This document shows, piece after piece, positions 7,972 through 15,697 of a stretch of 16,892 nucleotides of DNA. The DNA comes from an uncultured Acetatifactor sp. GTDB taxonomy: Bacteria > Bacillota > Clostridia > Lachnospirales > Lachnospiraceae. A program made the position numbers and the translations under genes. Every line of letters starts with the position of its first letter. Within the stretch, counting starts at the first letter, position 1. The stretch spans positions 1 to 16,892 of the forward strand of contig CAJTZD010000071.1 in NCBI GenBank assembly GCA_910584235.1. The letters run 5' to 3'. Under the pieces are notes generated by a model that worked only from the letters and a program-made list of their open reading frames with translations, made no database searches and had not been told where the DNA came from.

Positions 7972-8841
7972 TTATCCCTTTACCGCGCCTACCATGATTC
8001 CCTTTACAAAATATTTTTGGACAAAAGGATAGAGTAACAGGATCGGTCCGATGGTGACGAACAAAGTCGCCATCTGGAAAGTTTGGGTTGGAACTTCCAT
8101 ATTCGCCATGGCTCCGTTCTCCCGAATGAACCGCATCAGCGATTCTATTCTGTAAAGCATATATTGCAGCGGGTAAAGCCGTCTTTCATCGATAAAGTAC
8201 AGCGCATTGGCCCAGTTATTCCAGTATCCCAGGCCCACAAACAGGGAAATCGTCGCTATGATGGGCTTAGACAGCGGCAGCACCACTACAAAAGCAGTTT
8301 TCATAACCCCGCAGCCGTCGATCTCCGCTGCCTCCAAAAGGGAGGATGGTATTGTCTTGAAATAATTTCTCATCAGGAAAACGTTGAACGGCGATACCAA
8401 AGAGGGCAGTATCAGCGCCCACAATGTATTCTGCAGATGCAGAATCTGTGTACATACCAGGTACCAGGGGACCAGACCCGCGCTGAATACCGACGGAATA
8501 TATAGATACAAAGCAAACGCGTTTCTGTACTGCACTTTATTGTTCGCCATCCCATAGGCCGCCATTGCCGTCAAAAGCAGGGACAGTAAAGTTCCTATCA
8601 ATGTGACCAGAATCGTAATCAAATACCCCGTGTATATACTGCCGTCGGCGAAAACGGTTCTGTATGCCGTCAGCGTAAATCCGTCCGGCAGCATTTTAAA
8701 TCCGTTCTTAACAATACTCTCCTCTGTGGAGATGGATACCATAAAGCTCAGCACAAAAGGATACAGACAGATAAAGCTCAGAAATATCATCCCCAGATGC
8801 ATCAGTAAATCTCCGATGAAGCCCTGTTTCTTCGTTCTCAT
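7972..8841 (-). CDS. Sugar ABC transporter permease (LplC-like)
   Basis: Inner-membrane permease of 289 aa with six hydrophobic segments (about 17-38, 71-97, 106-130, 136-155, 185-205, 256-275). The EAA loop that contacts the ATPase is present: EAAEIDG (170-176) followed by LPLSKP. The C-terminal GIMVGAVKG is typical of LplC/YtcP-type permeases. The start at 8841 is chosen because GGGGAGG ends 5 nt upstream; the longer in-frame start at 8892 would overlap the end of the preceding permease. The two permease genes are 13 nt apart and surely co-transcribed. Confidence 0.93.
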   Translation of the reverse strand: MRTKKQGFIGDLLMHLGMIFLSFICLYPFVLSFMVSISTEESIVKNGFKMLPDGFTLTAYRTVFADGSIYTGYLITILVTLIGTLLSLLLTAMAAYGMANNKVQYRNAFALYLYIPSVFSAGLVPWYLVCTQILHLQNTLWALILPSLVSPFNVFLMRNYFKTIPSSLLEAAEIDGCGVMKTAFVVVLPLSKPIIATISLFVGLGYWNNWANALYFIDERRLYPLQYMLYRIESLMRFIRENGAMANMEVPTQTFQMATLFVTIGPILLLYPFVQKYFVKGIMVGAVKG

Positions 8842-8854
8842 CTCTTCCTCCCCT

Positions 8855-9814
8855 CTAGAACAAAGCGCTGTCTTTGTCATACTTTTTCGCAAGCCAGTTG
8901 GAACCCATCACCAGAATGAAGCCCACTACCGACTGGTACAATCCAATTGCCGTCGTGGTTCCGAATTCCGCCGCGCCCTTGATGGCTCTGAATACGTATG
9001 TGTCTATGACATCCGTATATTTGAACAGCATGCCGTTATCCTCTATGATCGCATAGATATTGGCAAAGTCACCCCTGAGCATGCCGCCGATGCTAAGCAG
9101 CATCATAACGATGATAGACGGCATCAGGAGAGGAACCGTCAGATATCTGATTTTCTGCCATCTGGAGGCGCCATCCAGAGATGCCGCCTCATACATCTCC
9201 CTGTCAAATCCGGCAATACTCGCCAGATAGACGATGGATGTATAACCTGTTAACTGCCATAAATGGGCGCCTACGATGATGAAAGGCCAAGCAATCGGCA
9301 CTGTGGACCACTTTACCGGATCCGCTCCGAACATCCTCAGCAGCCGGTTCATGACTCCCCCGGCGGAATCCGCGAAAAGCATGGTTCTTACCAGCCTCCC
9401 CACCACCACGGAAGAAATAAAGTAAGGGATAAAGATTGCGTTCTGGTATATCTTCCTAGAAACTCTCCCTTTGATTTCATTGAGTATAATCGCCACTGCC
9501 ACTGCCAAAAAAGTTGTCCAGATCAGATAGTTAAAGTTGATCACCAGGGTGTTTACAGTGGTCTGCAGGGCATAGGAGCTGGTAAAGAAAAACTTGAAAT
9601 TATTCAACCCGATAAAAGGACTCCTGAACCTGTCCACAAAGTTAAAGTCCTGAAACGCAATAATCAATCCCGGCATCGGCAGATAGGCAAATAAAAAAAC
9701 TACAATCCCGGCGGGTAGCATCATCATATAATATGCCCCGTTCTTCTTCATTTCCTGAAAAAAGGGTCTCCTGTTCTTTTTCGCTTCCTTTTCCTTTCTC
9801 TGTTTTGTGCCCAT
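8855..9814 (-). CDS. Sugar ABC transporter permease (LplB-like)
   Basis: Inner-membrane permease of 319 aa, the first gene of the operon. A basic N-terminus (MGTKQRKEKEAKKNRR) precedes hydrophobic segments, starting with YYMMMLPAGIVVFLFAYLPM. The EAA motif reads EAASLDG (209-215) followed by LTVPLLMPSI. The start is a judgement: ATG at 9814 has AGGG 9 nt upstream and gives a normal N-terminus, whereas the in-frame ATG at 9883 would put a regulatory operator inside the coding region and lies close behind a TATAAT. With the chosen start the leader is about 118 nt and holds operator 9851-9866. No ATPase gene is present in the window; families of this type use a shared MsmX/MsmK-like ATPase (known for the family). 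Confidence 0.92.
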   Translation of the reverse strand: MGTKQRKEKEAKKNRRPFFQEMKKNGAYYMMMLPAGIVVFLFAYLPMPGLIIAFQDFNFVDRFRSPFIGLNNFKFFFTSSYALQTTVNTLVINFNYLIWTTFLAVAVAIILNEIKGRVSRKIYQNAIFIPYFISSVVVGRLVRTMLFADSAGGVMNRLLRMFGADPVKWSTVPIAWPFIIVGAHLWQLTGYTSIVYLASIAGFDREMYEAASLDGASRWQKIRYLTVPLLMPSIIVMMLLSIGGMLRGDFANIYAIIEDNGMLFKYTDVIDTYVFRAIKGAAEFGTTTAIGLYQSVVGFILVMGSNWLAKKYDKDSALF

Positions 9815-9850
9815 GCTCCATATCCCTCTCTTCCATTTCTCTTCCGGTGC

Positions 9851-9866
9851 CGTGAACGTTTTTGTA
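9851..9866 (-). promoter_or_regulatory. Predicted LacI-family operator in the transporter leader
   Basis: Minus-strand sequence TACAAAAACGTTCACG, one mismatch from the operators at 9912 and 15381. It lies in the untranslated leader, 61 bp centre to centre from the operator at 9912-9927, which would suit a roadblock or a DNA loop. Confidence 0.65.
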
Positions 9867-9911
9867 ATTTTTATAAAAAACATTCCGCCTTATTATACGG
9901 AATATTGGTTT

Positions 9912-9927
9912 CGTAAACGTTTTTGTA
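9912..9927 (-). promoter_or_regulatory. Predicted LacI-family operator at the transporter promoter
   Basis: Minus-strand TACAAAAACGTTTACG with the central CG usual for LacI/GalR operators. It is identical over all 16 nt to the site at 15381-15396. It begins about 11 nt past the -10 box, covering the early transcribed region, as expected for a repressor. Confidence 0.75.
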
Positions 9928-9938
9928 TTCACATTTTT

Positions 9939-9967
9939 ATCATAACATCTTCATTGGCAATTGTAAA
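9939..9967 (-). promoter_or_regulatory. Predicted sigma-A promoter of the transporter operon
   Basis: Minus strand TTTACA (9962-9967), 17-nt spacer, TATGAT (9939-9944). The operator 9912-9927 lies directly downstream. A second TATAAT at 9892-9897 lacks a recognisable -35 and is only a possible secondary start. Confidence 0.7.
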
Positions 9968-10050
9968 TACTTTTTTGAGAATTTTATTTCTTTTTTAGTC
10001 ATATCTACATATTATTTCCTATGTTCTCAAAAAATTATTCATATTATAGA
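9968..10050. other. AT-rich divergent intergenic core, no gene
   Basis: This stretch separates the transporter and GH36 promoters. It is very AT-rich with T- and A-runs that could act as upstream promoter elements; I see no coding sequence or RNA gene in it. The whole gap between the two start codons is 338 nt and is otherwise filled by promoters, operators and leaders. Confidence 0.5.
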
Positions 10051-10079
10051 TTGCAAAAACGTTTTTAAATATCTATAAT
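10051..10079 (+). promoter_or_regulatory. Predicted sigma-A promoter of the GH36 gene
   Basis: TTGCAA (10051-10056), 17-nt spacer, TATAAT (10074-10079). The -35 and most of the spacer are inside the operator 10052-10067, so repressor binding would exclude RNA polymerase. Confidence 0.78.
10052..10067 (+). promoter_or_regulatory. Predicted LacI-family operator at the GH36 promoter
   Basis: TGCAAAAACGTTTTTA, with AAAAACGTTTTT a perfect 12-bp palindrome. It shares CAAAAACGTTT with the two best minus-strand sites, in the same orientation relative to the gene controlled. Confidence 0.75.
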
Positions 10080-10088
10080 AGAAACTTG

Positions 10089-10118
10089 ATAATAGAATCC
10101 GACTTTTGATTCTATTAT
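10089..10118 (+). repeat. Perfect 11-bp inverted repeat in the GH36 leader
   Basis: ATAATAGAATC (10089-10099) and GATTCTATTAT (10108-10118) with an 8-nt loop CGACTTTT. It begins at about the expected transcription start, so the mRNA would carry a 5'-end stem-loop. No U-run follows and it is too AT-rich for a good terminator. It could stabilise the mRNA or be a DNA site for another regulator. Confidence 0.7.
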
Positions 10119-10152
10119 ATAACTACCATAGAAAGCAGAAAGGAATTTCTAT

Positions 10153-11913
10153 ATGAAGCATGCAATCTTACATTTTTCAGAACCAGTCTTTGAGCCGGAA
10201 AGCCGCCAGATTCAGTATCTGCAACGTACCTGCAAAAACAAATCCCGCCGTTCCGTACTTCTGAAAGATTCAATTTATCTGAAGCTTTCTCTGCCTGACA
10301 GCTATGACAGGCTTGTATGGTACCATTCCGGCTGGGCCCGGGAATTTACCCGGCAGGAATCAGCTTTGTCTGAATCGTTCTCATTCGCCAATGAAAAAGG
10401 GCGCTGCAGTGCGGAATGCGCCCCTTTTTTCACACTGATGTCCCGGGATTCTTCCCTGGATTTCGCTATCTGCACCAGCGGAAATTACAAAGTGGAACTA
10501 TGCCGCAAAGATGGCCGGACAGTCCTGATTGTCAGTAATCCGGACAGGGATTTCTGTACCATGCTTCCGCCCGGAGCCTTGTTTTCTTATCCCGGAATTC
10601 TGTCTCACCGGTATGTCTCTCAGGAAGAATGCTATCGTGTCAAGCAAAGCCGGGCCCTGGCCGCACTTTCCGACCACCCTTTCTACCAGCAGCTTCCTGT
10701 GATCTACAATCACTGGTGGGCTTACGAAGATCAATGGATTAATGAGGATATCATTTTAGACAATGCCCGCATAGCCGCAAACTTAGGTGCGGAAATGCTG
10801 GTACTGGATGCCGGATGGTTTGGGCATGACGATCCCGGCGAAGAAGCGTTCCATGTCAGAGGCGACTGGGATCATGTAAACAAAAGCCGGTTCCCCCGTG
10901 GGCTTGCCTGGCTGCGAGAACAGTTGGCACAGCTGGGGCTTTCCATGGGCATCTGGTGTGAGCCGGAGACCGTAGACGCCGGATCCGAACTAATCAAAAA
11001 TCATCCTGAGTGGCTGGCTGTCCGCAACGGAAAACGGCTTCCATACCTTTGCTTCTCGATTCCAGAGGTACAGGAATGGGCTTATGAAACTATGAAGAAC
11101 CTGTTCCGTCTCTGCACAAGCGTATACTGGAAGCTGGATTTTAATATAGATCCGGGCTTTGGCTGCAATGCTCCCGGCCACTGCCATGACAGCGGCAATG
11201 GACTGTTAAAGCATTATGAGGGCCTCTATCGGGTCCTGGACAGGCTGCGCAGGGAATTCCCGGAGCTGGTTATCGAGAACTGCAGCTCCGGAGGACAGCG
11301 CCTGAATCTGGAAATGGGTCTTCATACACACCTGCACTTTCTGAGCGATGCAGACCATTCCGTCCATCAAATGCACCTATTCAAAGAGGCAAGCAAATGG
11401 TTCCTCCCCAGACAGCTTTTGCACTTTATGTGGTCCGGTACCAGGACGCCCCACAATCCGCTCTTCCCCTCCCTGAATCTGGACAGCATATCTCCCAAGG
11501 AGCTGCATTATCATATGCGTCTTGCCATGCTGCATCCTTTCGGAATTTCTCATCGGCTCACGGAGTATTCTCCTGCCACGCTGTCCCTTATGAAAGATTA
11601 TCTGACAGAATACAAAGATATCATCAGGCCTTACATCGCCGACGGATTCTATCTCCCTCTGTATCTGTCGGAGTATGTCAATGTATTCAGTTATACAAAG
11701 GGAACGGAAAGCCTTATTTTTCTCTTCGCGCAGGAACCGAAAGCTATATCTTTCTCTTTGCGTCCGCTATGCGGCCACGGCCTGTCCCATGGCTATACCT
11801 TGACAGATATGGATATGAGGGAAGAGGTTCCTTTGGGGGATACGCGTTATCTTACCGTAAGCTTTACGCCTCAGTGTCGCTGGACAAGCCGGCTGTTTCT
11901 ATTTTCCCATTGA
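10153..11913 (+). CDS. GH36-like alpha-galactosidase, cytoplasmic
   Basis: Retaining glycoside hydrolase of clan GH-D, 586 aa, with no signal peptide, so it should cleave imported alpha-galactosides in the cytoplasm. Visible barrel motifs in order: NHWWAYE (186-192, cf. NxWEA), VLDAGWFG (217-224, cf. DDGWFG), GLSMGIWCEPETVDAGSEL (262-280), HPEWL (284-288), WKLDFN (326-331; Asp329 the likely nucleophile), ENCSSGGQR (375-383) and LSDAD (397-401; Asp399 or Asp401 the likely acid/base). The usual GH36 enzyme is about 700-750 aa, so the N-terminal beta-sandwich domain is short here. Several motif positions differ from classical AgaA/RafA enzymes, so the exact linkage is uncertain. AGGAA lies 7 nt before the ATG. 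It is divergent from the transporter operon and ends at a shared terminator with the LacI gene. Confidence 0.87.
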   Translation: MKHAILHFSEPVFEPESRQIQYLQRTCKNKSRRSVLLKDSIYLKLSLPDSYDRLVWYHSGWAREFTRQESALSESFSFANEKGRCSAECAPFFTLMSRDSSLDFAICTSGNYKVELCRKDGRTVLIVSNPDRDFCTMLPPGALFSYPGILSHRYVSQEECYRVKQSRALAALSDHPFYQQLPVIYNHWWAYEDQWINEDIILDNARIAANLGAEMLVLDAGWFGHDDPGEEAFHVRGDWDHVNKSRFPRGLAWLREQLAQLGLSMGIWCEPETVDAGSELIKNHPEWLAVRNGKRLPYLCFSIPEVQEWAYETMKNLFRLCTSVYWKLDFNIDPGFGCNAPGHCHDSGNGLLKHYEGLYRVLDRLRREFPELVIENCSSGGQRLNLEMGLHTHLHFLSDADHSVHQMHLFKEASKWFLPRQLLHFMWSGTRTPHNPLFPSLNLDSISPKELHYHMRLAMLHPFGISHRLTEYSPATLSLMKDYLTEYKDIIRPYIADGFYLPLYLSEYVNVFSYTKGTESLIFLFAQEPKAISFSLRPLCGHGLSHGYTLTDMDMREEVPLGDTRYLTVSFTPQCRWTSRLFLFSH

Positions 11914-11931
11914 CTTACATAGTATAGGCGC

Positions 11932-11959
11932 GAAAAACCGGCTCCCTGGGGGGCCGGTT
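11932..11959 (-). terminator. Rho-independent terminator between convergent GH36 and LacI genes
   Basis: AACCGG (11936-11941) pairs with CCGGTT (11954-11959), extended by C/T-G pairs around a G-rich loop. On the minus strand the stem runs into TTTTT, giving a classic terminator that overlaps the LacI stop codon. On the plus strand only a weak T-rich tail follows, so it may act in both directions but better for LacI. Confidence 0.8.
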
Positions 11960-12974
11960 ATAATCTCTTTACACTATTTCTCTCGATAAATTCATATGCC
12001 ACATAAATATTGGGGCTCTGCTTCGGATTCCGCGTCAGATCCAGCAAAACCTCGGCCGCACGGTATCCTATCTTCTCCATGTCCTGTTCTATAGTGGTCA
12101 GACCCGGCGTGGTATAGCCAGCTATCGGAATCCCGTCGAAGCCCGTCACAGAAAAATCATCCGGCACAGAATAGCCCAAATCCGCAATGGCGCGCATCAC
12201 CCCAAGTGCCATCACATCGCTCAGACACATAAATGCAGTCGCCCCTTTCTTTCCATGCTCCTGGATATATCGTTTTGTCTCTTCATATGCAATATGCTCT
12301 CTGAACTCACCATTTAAAATGTTCTCCCGGCACAGCTCCAACCCTCTCTTCTGCATAGCGGCATAGATGCCTGCAATCCGATAGCTGTTCACCTCAGTCT
12401 GCTTTTTCCCCTGTACCACTACAATCTTTTGATGGTTAGCGTCAAGCAGATAATTCGTCATCTCCTCTGCGGCTTTCACATTATCAATGGACACACATCC
12501 CAGCCCGTCTCCCTTGATATAGACATCAATCAGCACACAGGGAAACCCTGCTTTCACCAGCTGATTAAAATATACATCATTCGTGGCAACACCGCTGAGT
12601 ACGGCGCCGAAAATACTATGCTCCGTACAGAATTGTTCATAGGTCTTGGTTTTCTGCTGTTCTGCATCCAATGTATACAATGCTATCTCCAGATTCTGTT
12701 CATAGGCATACCGGTAAGTCCCTTTGAGCAGAGACAGCACAAATCCGTTCCTTTTGTCACTGTCCAGAAATCCCGAGACAATCAGCCCCATATTGCGGGA
12801 AACCTTTGAAGAAAGTGATTTTGCGTTGATATTTGGTGAATATCCCAACTGATGCGCCACGGAAAAGATTCTCTCCTTGGTCTCGGTATTAATATCCCGA
12901 TATCCGTTAAAAGCTCTGGATACTGTGCCGATAGAGGTTCCTGCCGCTTTTGCCACGTCCCTTATTGTCGCCAT
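11958..12974 (-). CDS. LacI/GalR family transcriptional regulator
   Basis: Sugar-responsive DNA-binding repressor of 338 aa, the usual length. The N-terminal helix-turn-helix is TIRDVAKAAGTSIGTVSRAF (3-22), with the hinge helix near NINAKSLSS (48-56). A periplasmic-binding-protein-like effector domain follows, with SIDNVKAAEEMTNYLL, the FMCLSDVMALGVMRAI segment and VPDDFSVTGFDGIPIAGYTT, all typical of the family. It most likely controls the four operators at 9851, 9912, 10052 and 15381; this is inferred from proximity and the central CG. No such operator lies at its own promoter, so autoregulation is not evident. A GGTGGGAG purine tract precedes the ATG closely. It has its own promoter downstream of the GH gene. 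Confidence 0.93.
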   Translation of the reverse strand: MATIRDVAKAAGTSIGTVSRAFNGYRDINTETKERIFSVAHQLGYSPNINAKSLSSKVSRNMGLIVSGFLDSDKRNGFVLSLLKGTYRYAYEQNLEIALYTLDAEQQKTKTYEQFCTEHSIFGAVLSGVATNDVYFNQLVKAGFPCVLIDVYIKGDGLGCVSIDNVKAAEEMTNYLLDANHQKIVVVQGKKQTEVNSYRIAGIYAAMQKRGLELCRENILNGEFREHIAYEETKRYIQEHGKKGATAFMCLSDVMALGVMRAIADLGYSVPDDFSVTGFDGIPIAGYTTPGLTTIEQDMEKIGYRAAEVLLDLTRNPKQSPNIYVAYEFIERNSVKRL

Positions 12975-13011
12975 TCTCCCACCCTTACGTTCTAACTAAT
13001 CTTCCATAAAT

Positions 13012-13041
13012 ACTATACAATACTATCCGAATGCTTGTCAA
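13012..13041 (-). promoter_or_regulatory. Predicted sigma-A promoter of the LacI gene
   Basis: Minus strand TTGACA (13036-13041), 18-nt spacer, TATAGT (13012-13017). It sits in the 133-nt gap after the GH gene, where I see no terminator, so some read-through from the GH gene is possible. Confidence 0.65.
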
Positions 13042-13107
13042 CTTTTAGGGTTTTTCTCTTTCTCCTTTCCGCTTGCTGCCCATAGTGTCAGTGCTGTTCT
13101 TAACGGC

Positions 13108-15342
13108 TCAAACAGTTGGTGCAAATCCGGAAGCATGCCCGTATTTGACCGTTACACACTCTCCGGGTGCACAGGTCTCCAGGATCCCGCCGTCGCATAT
13201 ATGCTTTGCTCCGGGCCTCAGCTCTACCGAATAAGAAGTATTATTCTCCACCGTAATCTCCACATCCTGCCCCTTTATCTCTACACAGACCGATATTGCT
13301 CCATCCAGCACCAGCACATTCTTCAAAGCCGCCTTTTTCCACCTGTCAGGCAGACACGGGGCCACGTAAATTTTCTCTTCTGATGCCACAGGTTCAATGC
13401 CAAAAAAGAACCTGACTACCGGCAAAAAGGTAGCGTATGCTGTCCACGCCTGTACGAAACATCCGTAATCAGGGGACATTTCCGACATAGAACCCGGTGT
13501 TGCCATCCCAAAAGTAGCGAACATTCTTTCCAGCAAATCAAGGGCCTCGTCTGTCTTCCCATACATTGCCTGGGCAGCCGCCATGACTCCTGTGCTGATG
13601 GTCATCTGGGCATCTTGTGCCAATGCGTTCAGATACATTCCATATTTACCGATGTAGTCACTCCCCTCCATTTTCCGAAGTGCCCGTATAGCCTTGTCCT
13701 CATCTGCAAGGCCGGTTTCCATGGGTGTGTTAATGACCCAGTTTCTGTTCAGCAGCCATCCTCTTTCCTGACGCCCATCGCTCTTTCTCTCTCTGAGGCA
13801 TTTCAAAATATGTTCTTTTACCTCCTCAGACCGGCTTCCTTTCAACAGCTCCTCTATAATGTCGTACTTCTCCTCAATTGTAGCGTAGGAGGCATATGCG
13901 TCACAGTACAGGCCCGCTTCTTCATCCCACAACTCAGTGTTTATCTTCTCTCTCATTTTCCGGTACAGTTCCAGATACTTTTGTCCCTCCCGTCCCTCAC
14001 CTGTAAGCTCCAGCATCCTCCCATAGCACTCATAGGCCTCGCAGGTGTACACAATTGTGTCGATCATTTCCATATCCAGGCCCGCAATTTCGATAATACC
14101 GTATCCACTGGGATACATATCTCCATCATCGTCCTGCTCCAGAAGCCACGCTATGCTTTTTCGAATATAAGGCAGACATTCCTCCAAAAACTCTCTGTCT
14201 CCGGTCCATTGAAAATACTTCCATACCATAGTCACAAAATGGGCAGTTTCCTGGGTGTTACCCGGATTCGGACAGTATCCGTTGGGCAGGATTTCATGTA
14301 TAACTCTCCCGTTCCCATTTACTTTCTCAGAATACTCTCTGACCAGACGCAGCGTATCCTTACATAACTTATAGTTTCCAATCCCCAGCACTCCCTGCAG
14401 CGTATAAAAGCTATCACAGCCGAACCACCATGGATATTCCGGCAATCCGGCCGCAATACCTCTCCCATATACCTCCTGGTCCACGATGAGCCAGTCTGTA
14501 TTTACTTTAACCCAGTCAAAAATCTCACAAAATCTTTCGTCCTCTGTCTCCAATACCGTCTTTGCCAGGATATCGCGGTATTTCGCTTCCTTTTCTCCCT
14601 CATAATCCCTGTCTTCACGCAGCGCCCGATATTGTTTCAGGGCATCTTCCCTGGAAATCTCTGAGCCGGCAAAGTAGAATGTGATCTCCTTTTCCTCTCC
14701 CGGCCCCAAAGCAAAATGATGGGTGATCCCGCAGCTCACACCGGTGCCCGAAGTAATCTCCGGTCCGAAGAAGTCCCCTGTCCTACTCTCGTCCCATCCG
14801 CAGTTGCACCCTATCAGCGCATACCAGGGATTATCGCTGTCCTTAGCCAGAAAAGCCTGCTCTTTCTCCAAAAAACAGAGCTCCACTTTCTCTCCGGCTA
14901 AAACGCCCAGCTCCTCTGAAAGCCATACCGGAACCATATGCACCCTGGCAAGCAGCTCTGTGGTACAATCACAGAATTCTTTTCCCCTGTTGCGGAAAAT
15001 ATACTTTACAAGGATTCCCTTGATCCCTTCCGGCGCCATTTGCACCCGCTTTGCGGTGACAGCAGTGTGCCCCAGACCGCCCCCATAGGAGAAAACATTT
15101 TTGTGGGGGAAATTCTCGAATTCGTCCGCTTTCATATAACAGTCAACTGTCTCTGCACTATTATCAATAAATCGCATCCAGAAACCATCCAGAATCTTCA
15201 CCGGATAAAGCCACAGACCGCCCATTTCATTTTCCAGATGATGTCCAAAGTCCGGAAAATATCCATCAATTCCGCCTATTAGTTTTATTTTCTCGTTTCC
15301 GCAGACGTATTGTGGACTTGTGCATCGTGTTGAAATTTTCAT
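13108..15342 (-). CDS. (alpha/alpha)6-barrel glycoside hydrolase, debranching-enzyme-like
   Basis: A 744-aa hydrolase without a signal peptide. The N-terminal ~260 residues look like a beta-sandwich domain. The barrel part follows, with EYPWWFGCDSFYTLQG (302-317; Asp310 a likely catalytic acid), NTQETAHFV (362-370), the DDDGDMYPSGYG segment (404-415), QMTISTGVMAAAQAMYG (579-595) and PGSMSEMSPDYGCFVQAW (616-633; Glu621 a plausible second catalytic residue). The end is a short beta domain. It resembles amylo-1,6-glucosidase/rhamnosidase/trehalase-like six-hairpin enzymes; I cannot fix the GH family or substrate. AAGGAGG lies 9 nt upstream of the ATG. It is a paralogue of the truncated fragment at 5523-6284 and belongs to the LacI regulon through the operator at 15381. 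Confidence 0.83.
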   Translation of the reverse strand: MKISTRCTSPQYVCGNEKIKLIGGIDGYFPDFGHHLENEMGGLWLYPVKILDGFWMRFIDNSAETVDCYMKADEFENFPHKNVFSYGGGLGHTAVTAKRVQMAPEGIKGILVKYIFRNRGKEFCDCTTELLARVHMVPVWLSEELGVLAGEKVELCFLEKEQAFLAKDSDNPWYALIGCNCGWDESRTGDFFGPEITSGTGVSCGITHHFALGPGEEKEITFYFAGSEISREDALKQYRALREDRDYEGEKEAKYRDILAKTVLETEDERFCEIFDWVKVNTDWLIVDQEVYGRGIAAGLPEYPWWFGCDSFYTLQGVLGIGNYKLCKDTLRLVREYSEKVNGNGRVIHEILPNGYCPNPGNTQETAHFVTMVWKYFQWTGDREFLEECLPYIRKSIAWLLEQDDDGDMYPSGYGIIEIAGLDMEMIDTIVYTCEAYECYGRMLELTGEGREGQKYLELYRKMREKINTELWDEEAGLYCDAYASYATIEEKYDIIEELLKGSRSEEVKEHILKCLRERKSDGRQERGWLLNRNWVINTPMETGLADEDKAIRALRKMEGSDYIGKYGMYLNALAQDAQMTISTGVMAAAQAMYGKTDEALDLLERMFATFGMATPGSMSEMSPDYGCFVQAWTAYATFLPVVRFFFGIEPVASEEKIYVAPCLPDRWKKAALKNVLVLDGAISVCVEIKGQDVEITVENNTSYSVELRPGAKHICDGGILETCAPGECVTVKYGHASGFAPTV

Positions 15343-15380
15343 GTCTATTTTCCTCCTTAATTTGTAACACGATCTTATAT

Positions 15381-15396
15381 CGTAAACGTTTTTGTA
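15381..15396 (-). promoter_or_regulatory. Predicted LacI-family operator at the GH promoter
   Basis: Minus-strand TACAAAAACGTTTACG, identical over 16 nt to 9912-9927. It starts 5 nt past the -10 box and should cover the transcription start. Confidence 0.75.
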
Positions 15397-15401
15397 CCTT
15401 T

Positions 15402-15430
15402 ATCATACAATGCTTTTAACGAATATGCAA
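15402..15430 (-). promoter_or_regulatory. Predicted sigma-A promoter of the GH gene
   Basis: Minus strand TTGCAT (15425-15430), 17-nt spacer, TATGAT (15402-15407). The -10 and following AAA match those of the transporter promoter. Confidence 0.72.
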
Positions 15431-15645
15431 TCCCCATTTTATATTTTGAGATTTTTATGTATATCTCATAACCTTTTCCATAAAAAACCGATATCTGAAA
15501 TATATGCCAAAAGGGAAACCTTGTTCTATCCTTATCTTACGGACATGGTGATTTATATATGGATAATGCTGATAAAAAGACGAATGCGTTAAAAGGAATA
15601 TATCACGCTGATTTCTGTCTTAGAGGCTTATCTGGCATATATGAA
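15431..15645. other. AT-rich non-coding stretch upstream of the GH promoter
   Basis: No convincing gene. A 6-bp inverted repeat TGAGAT/ATCTCA (15447-15468) lies just upstream of the GH promoter, and a 10-bp pair ATATATGCCA / TGGCATATAT (15500, 15633) flanks the middle; both may be chance in AT-rich DNA. The stretch ends exactly at the IS66 terminal repeat. Confidence 0.4.
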
Positions 15646-15662
15646 GTAAGCGTCAAATAAGA
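15646..15662 (+). repeat. IS66 terminal repeat, copy 1
   Basis: GTAAGCGTCAAATAAGA, identical to 16602-16618 and in the same orientation. It marks the left end of the first element. Confidence 0.75.
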
Positions 15663-15697
15663 ACATGTAGTGAAATATTTGGCGTTCTCCTGTAAAG

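Noticed and set aside
9912..9927. Reading the operators as CcpA cre sites
   Set aside because: They have the central CG but mismatch the cre consensus at several outer positions, and the site at 10052 fits poorly; a nearby LacI gene explains them better, though CcpA is not fully excluded.
15392..15592. Small plus-strand frame upstream of the IS66 remnant
   Set aside because: It overlaps the GH promoter, has no ribosome binding site and has a composition simply reflecting AT-rich DNA.
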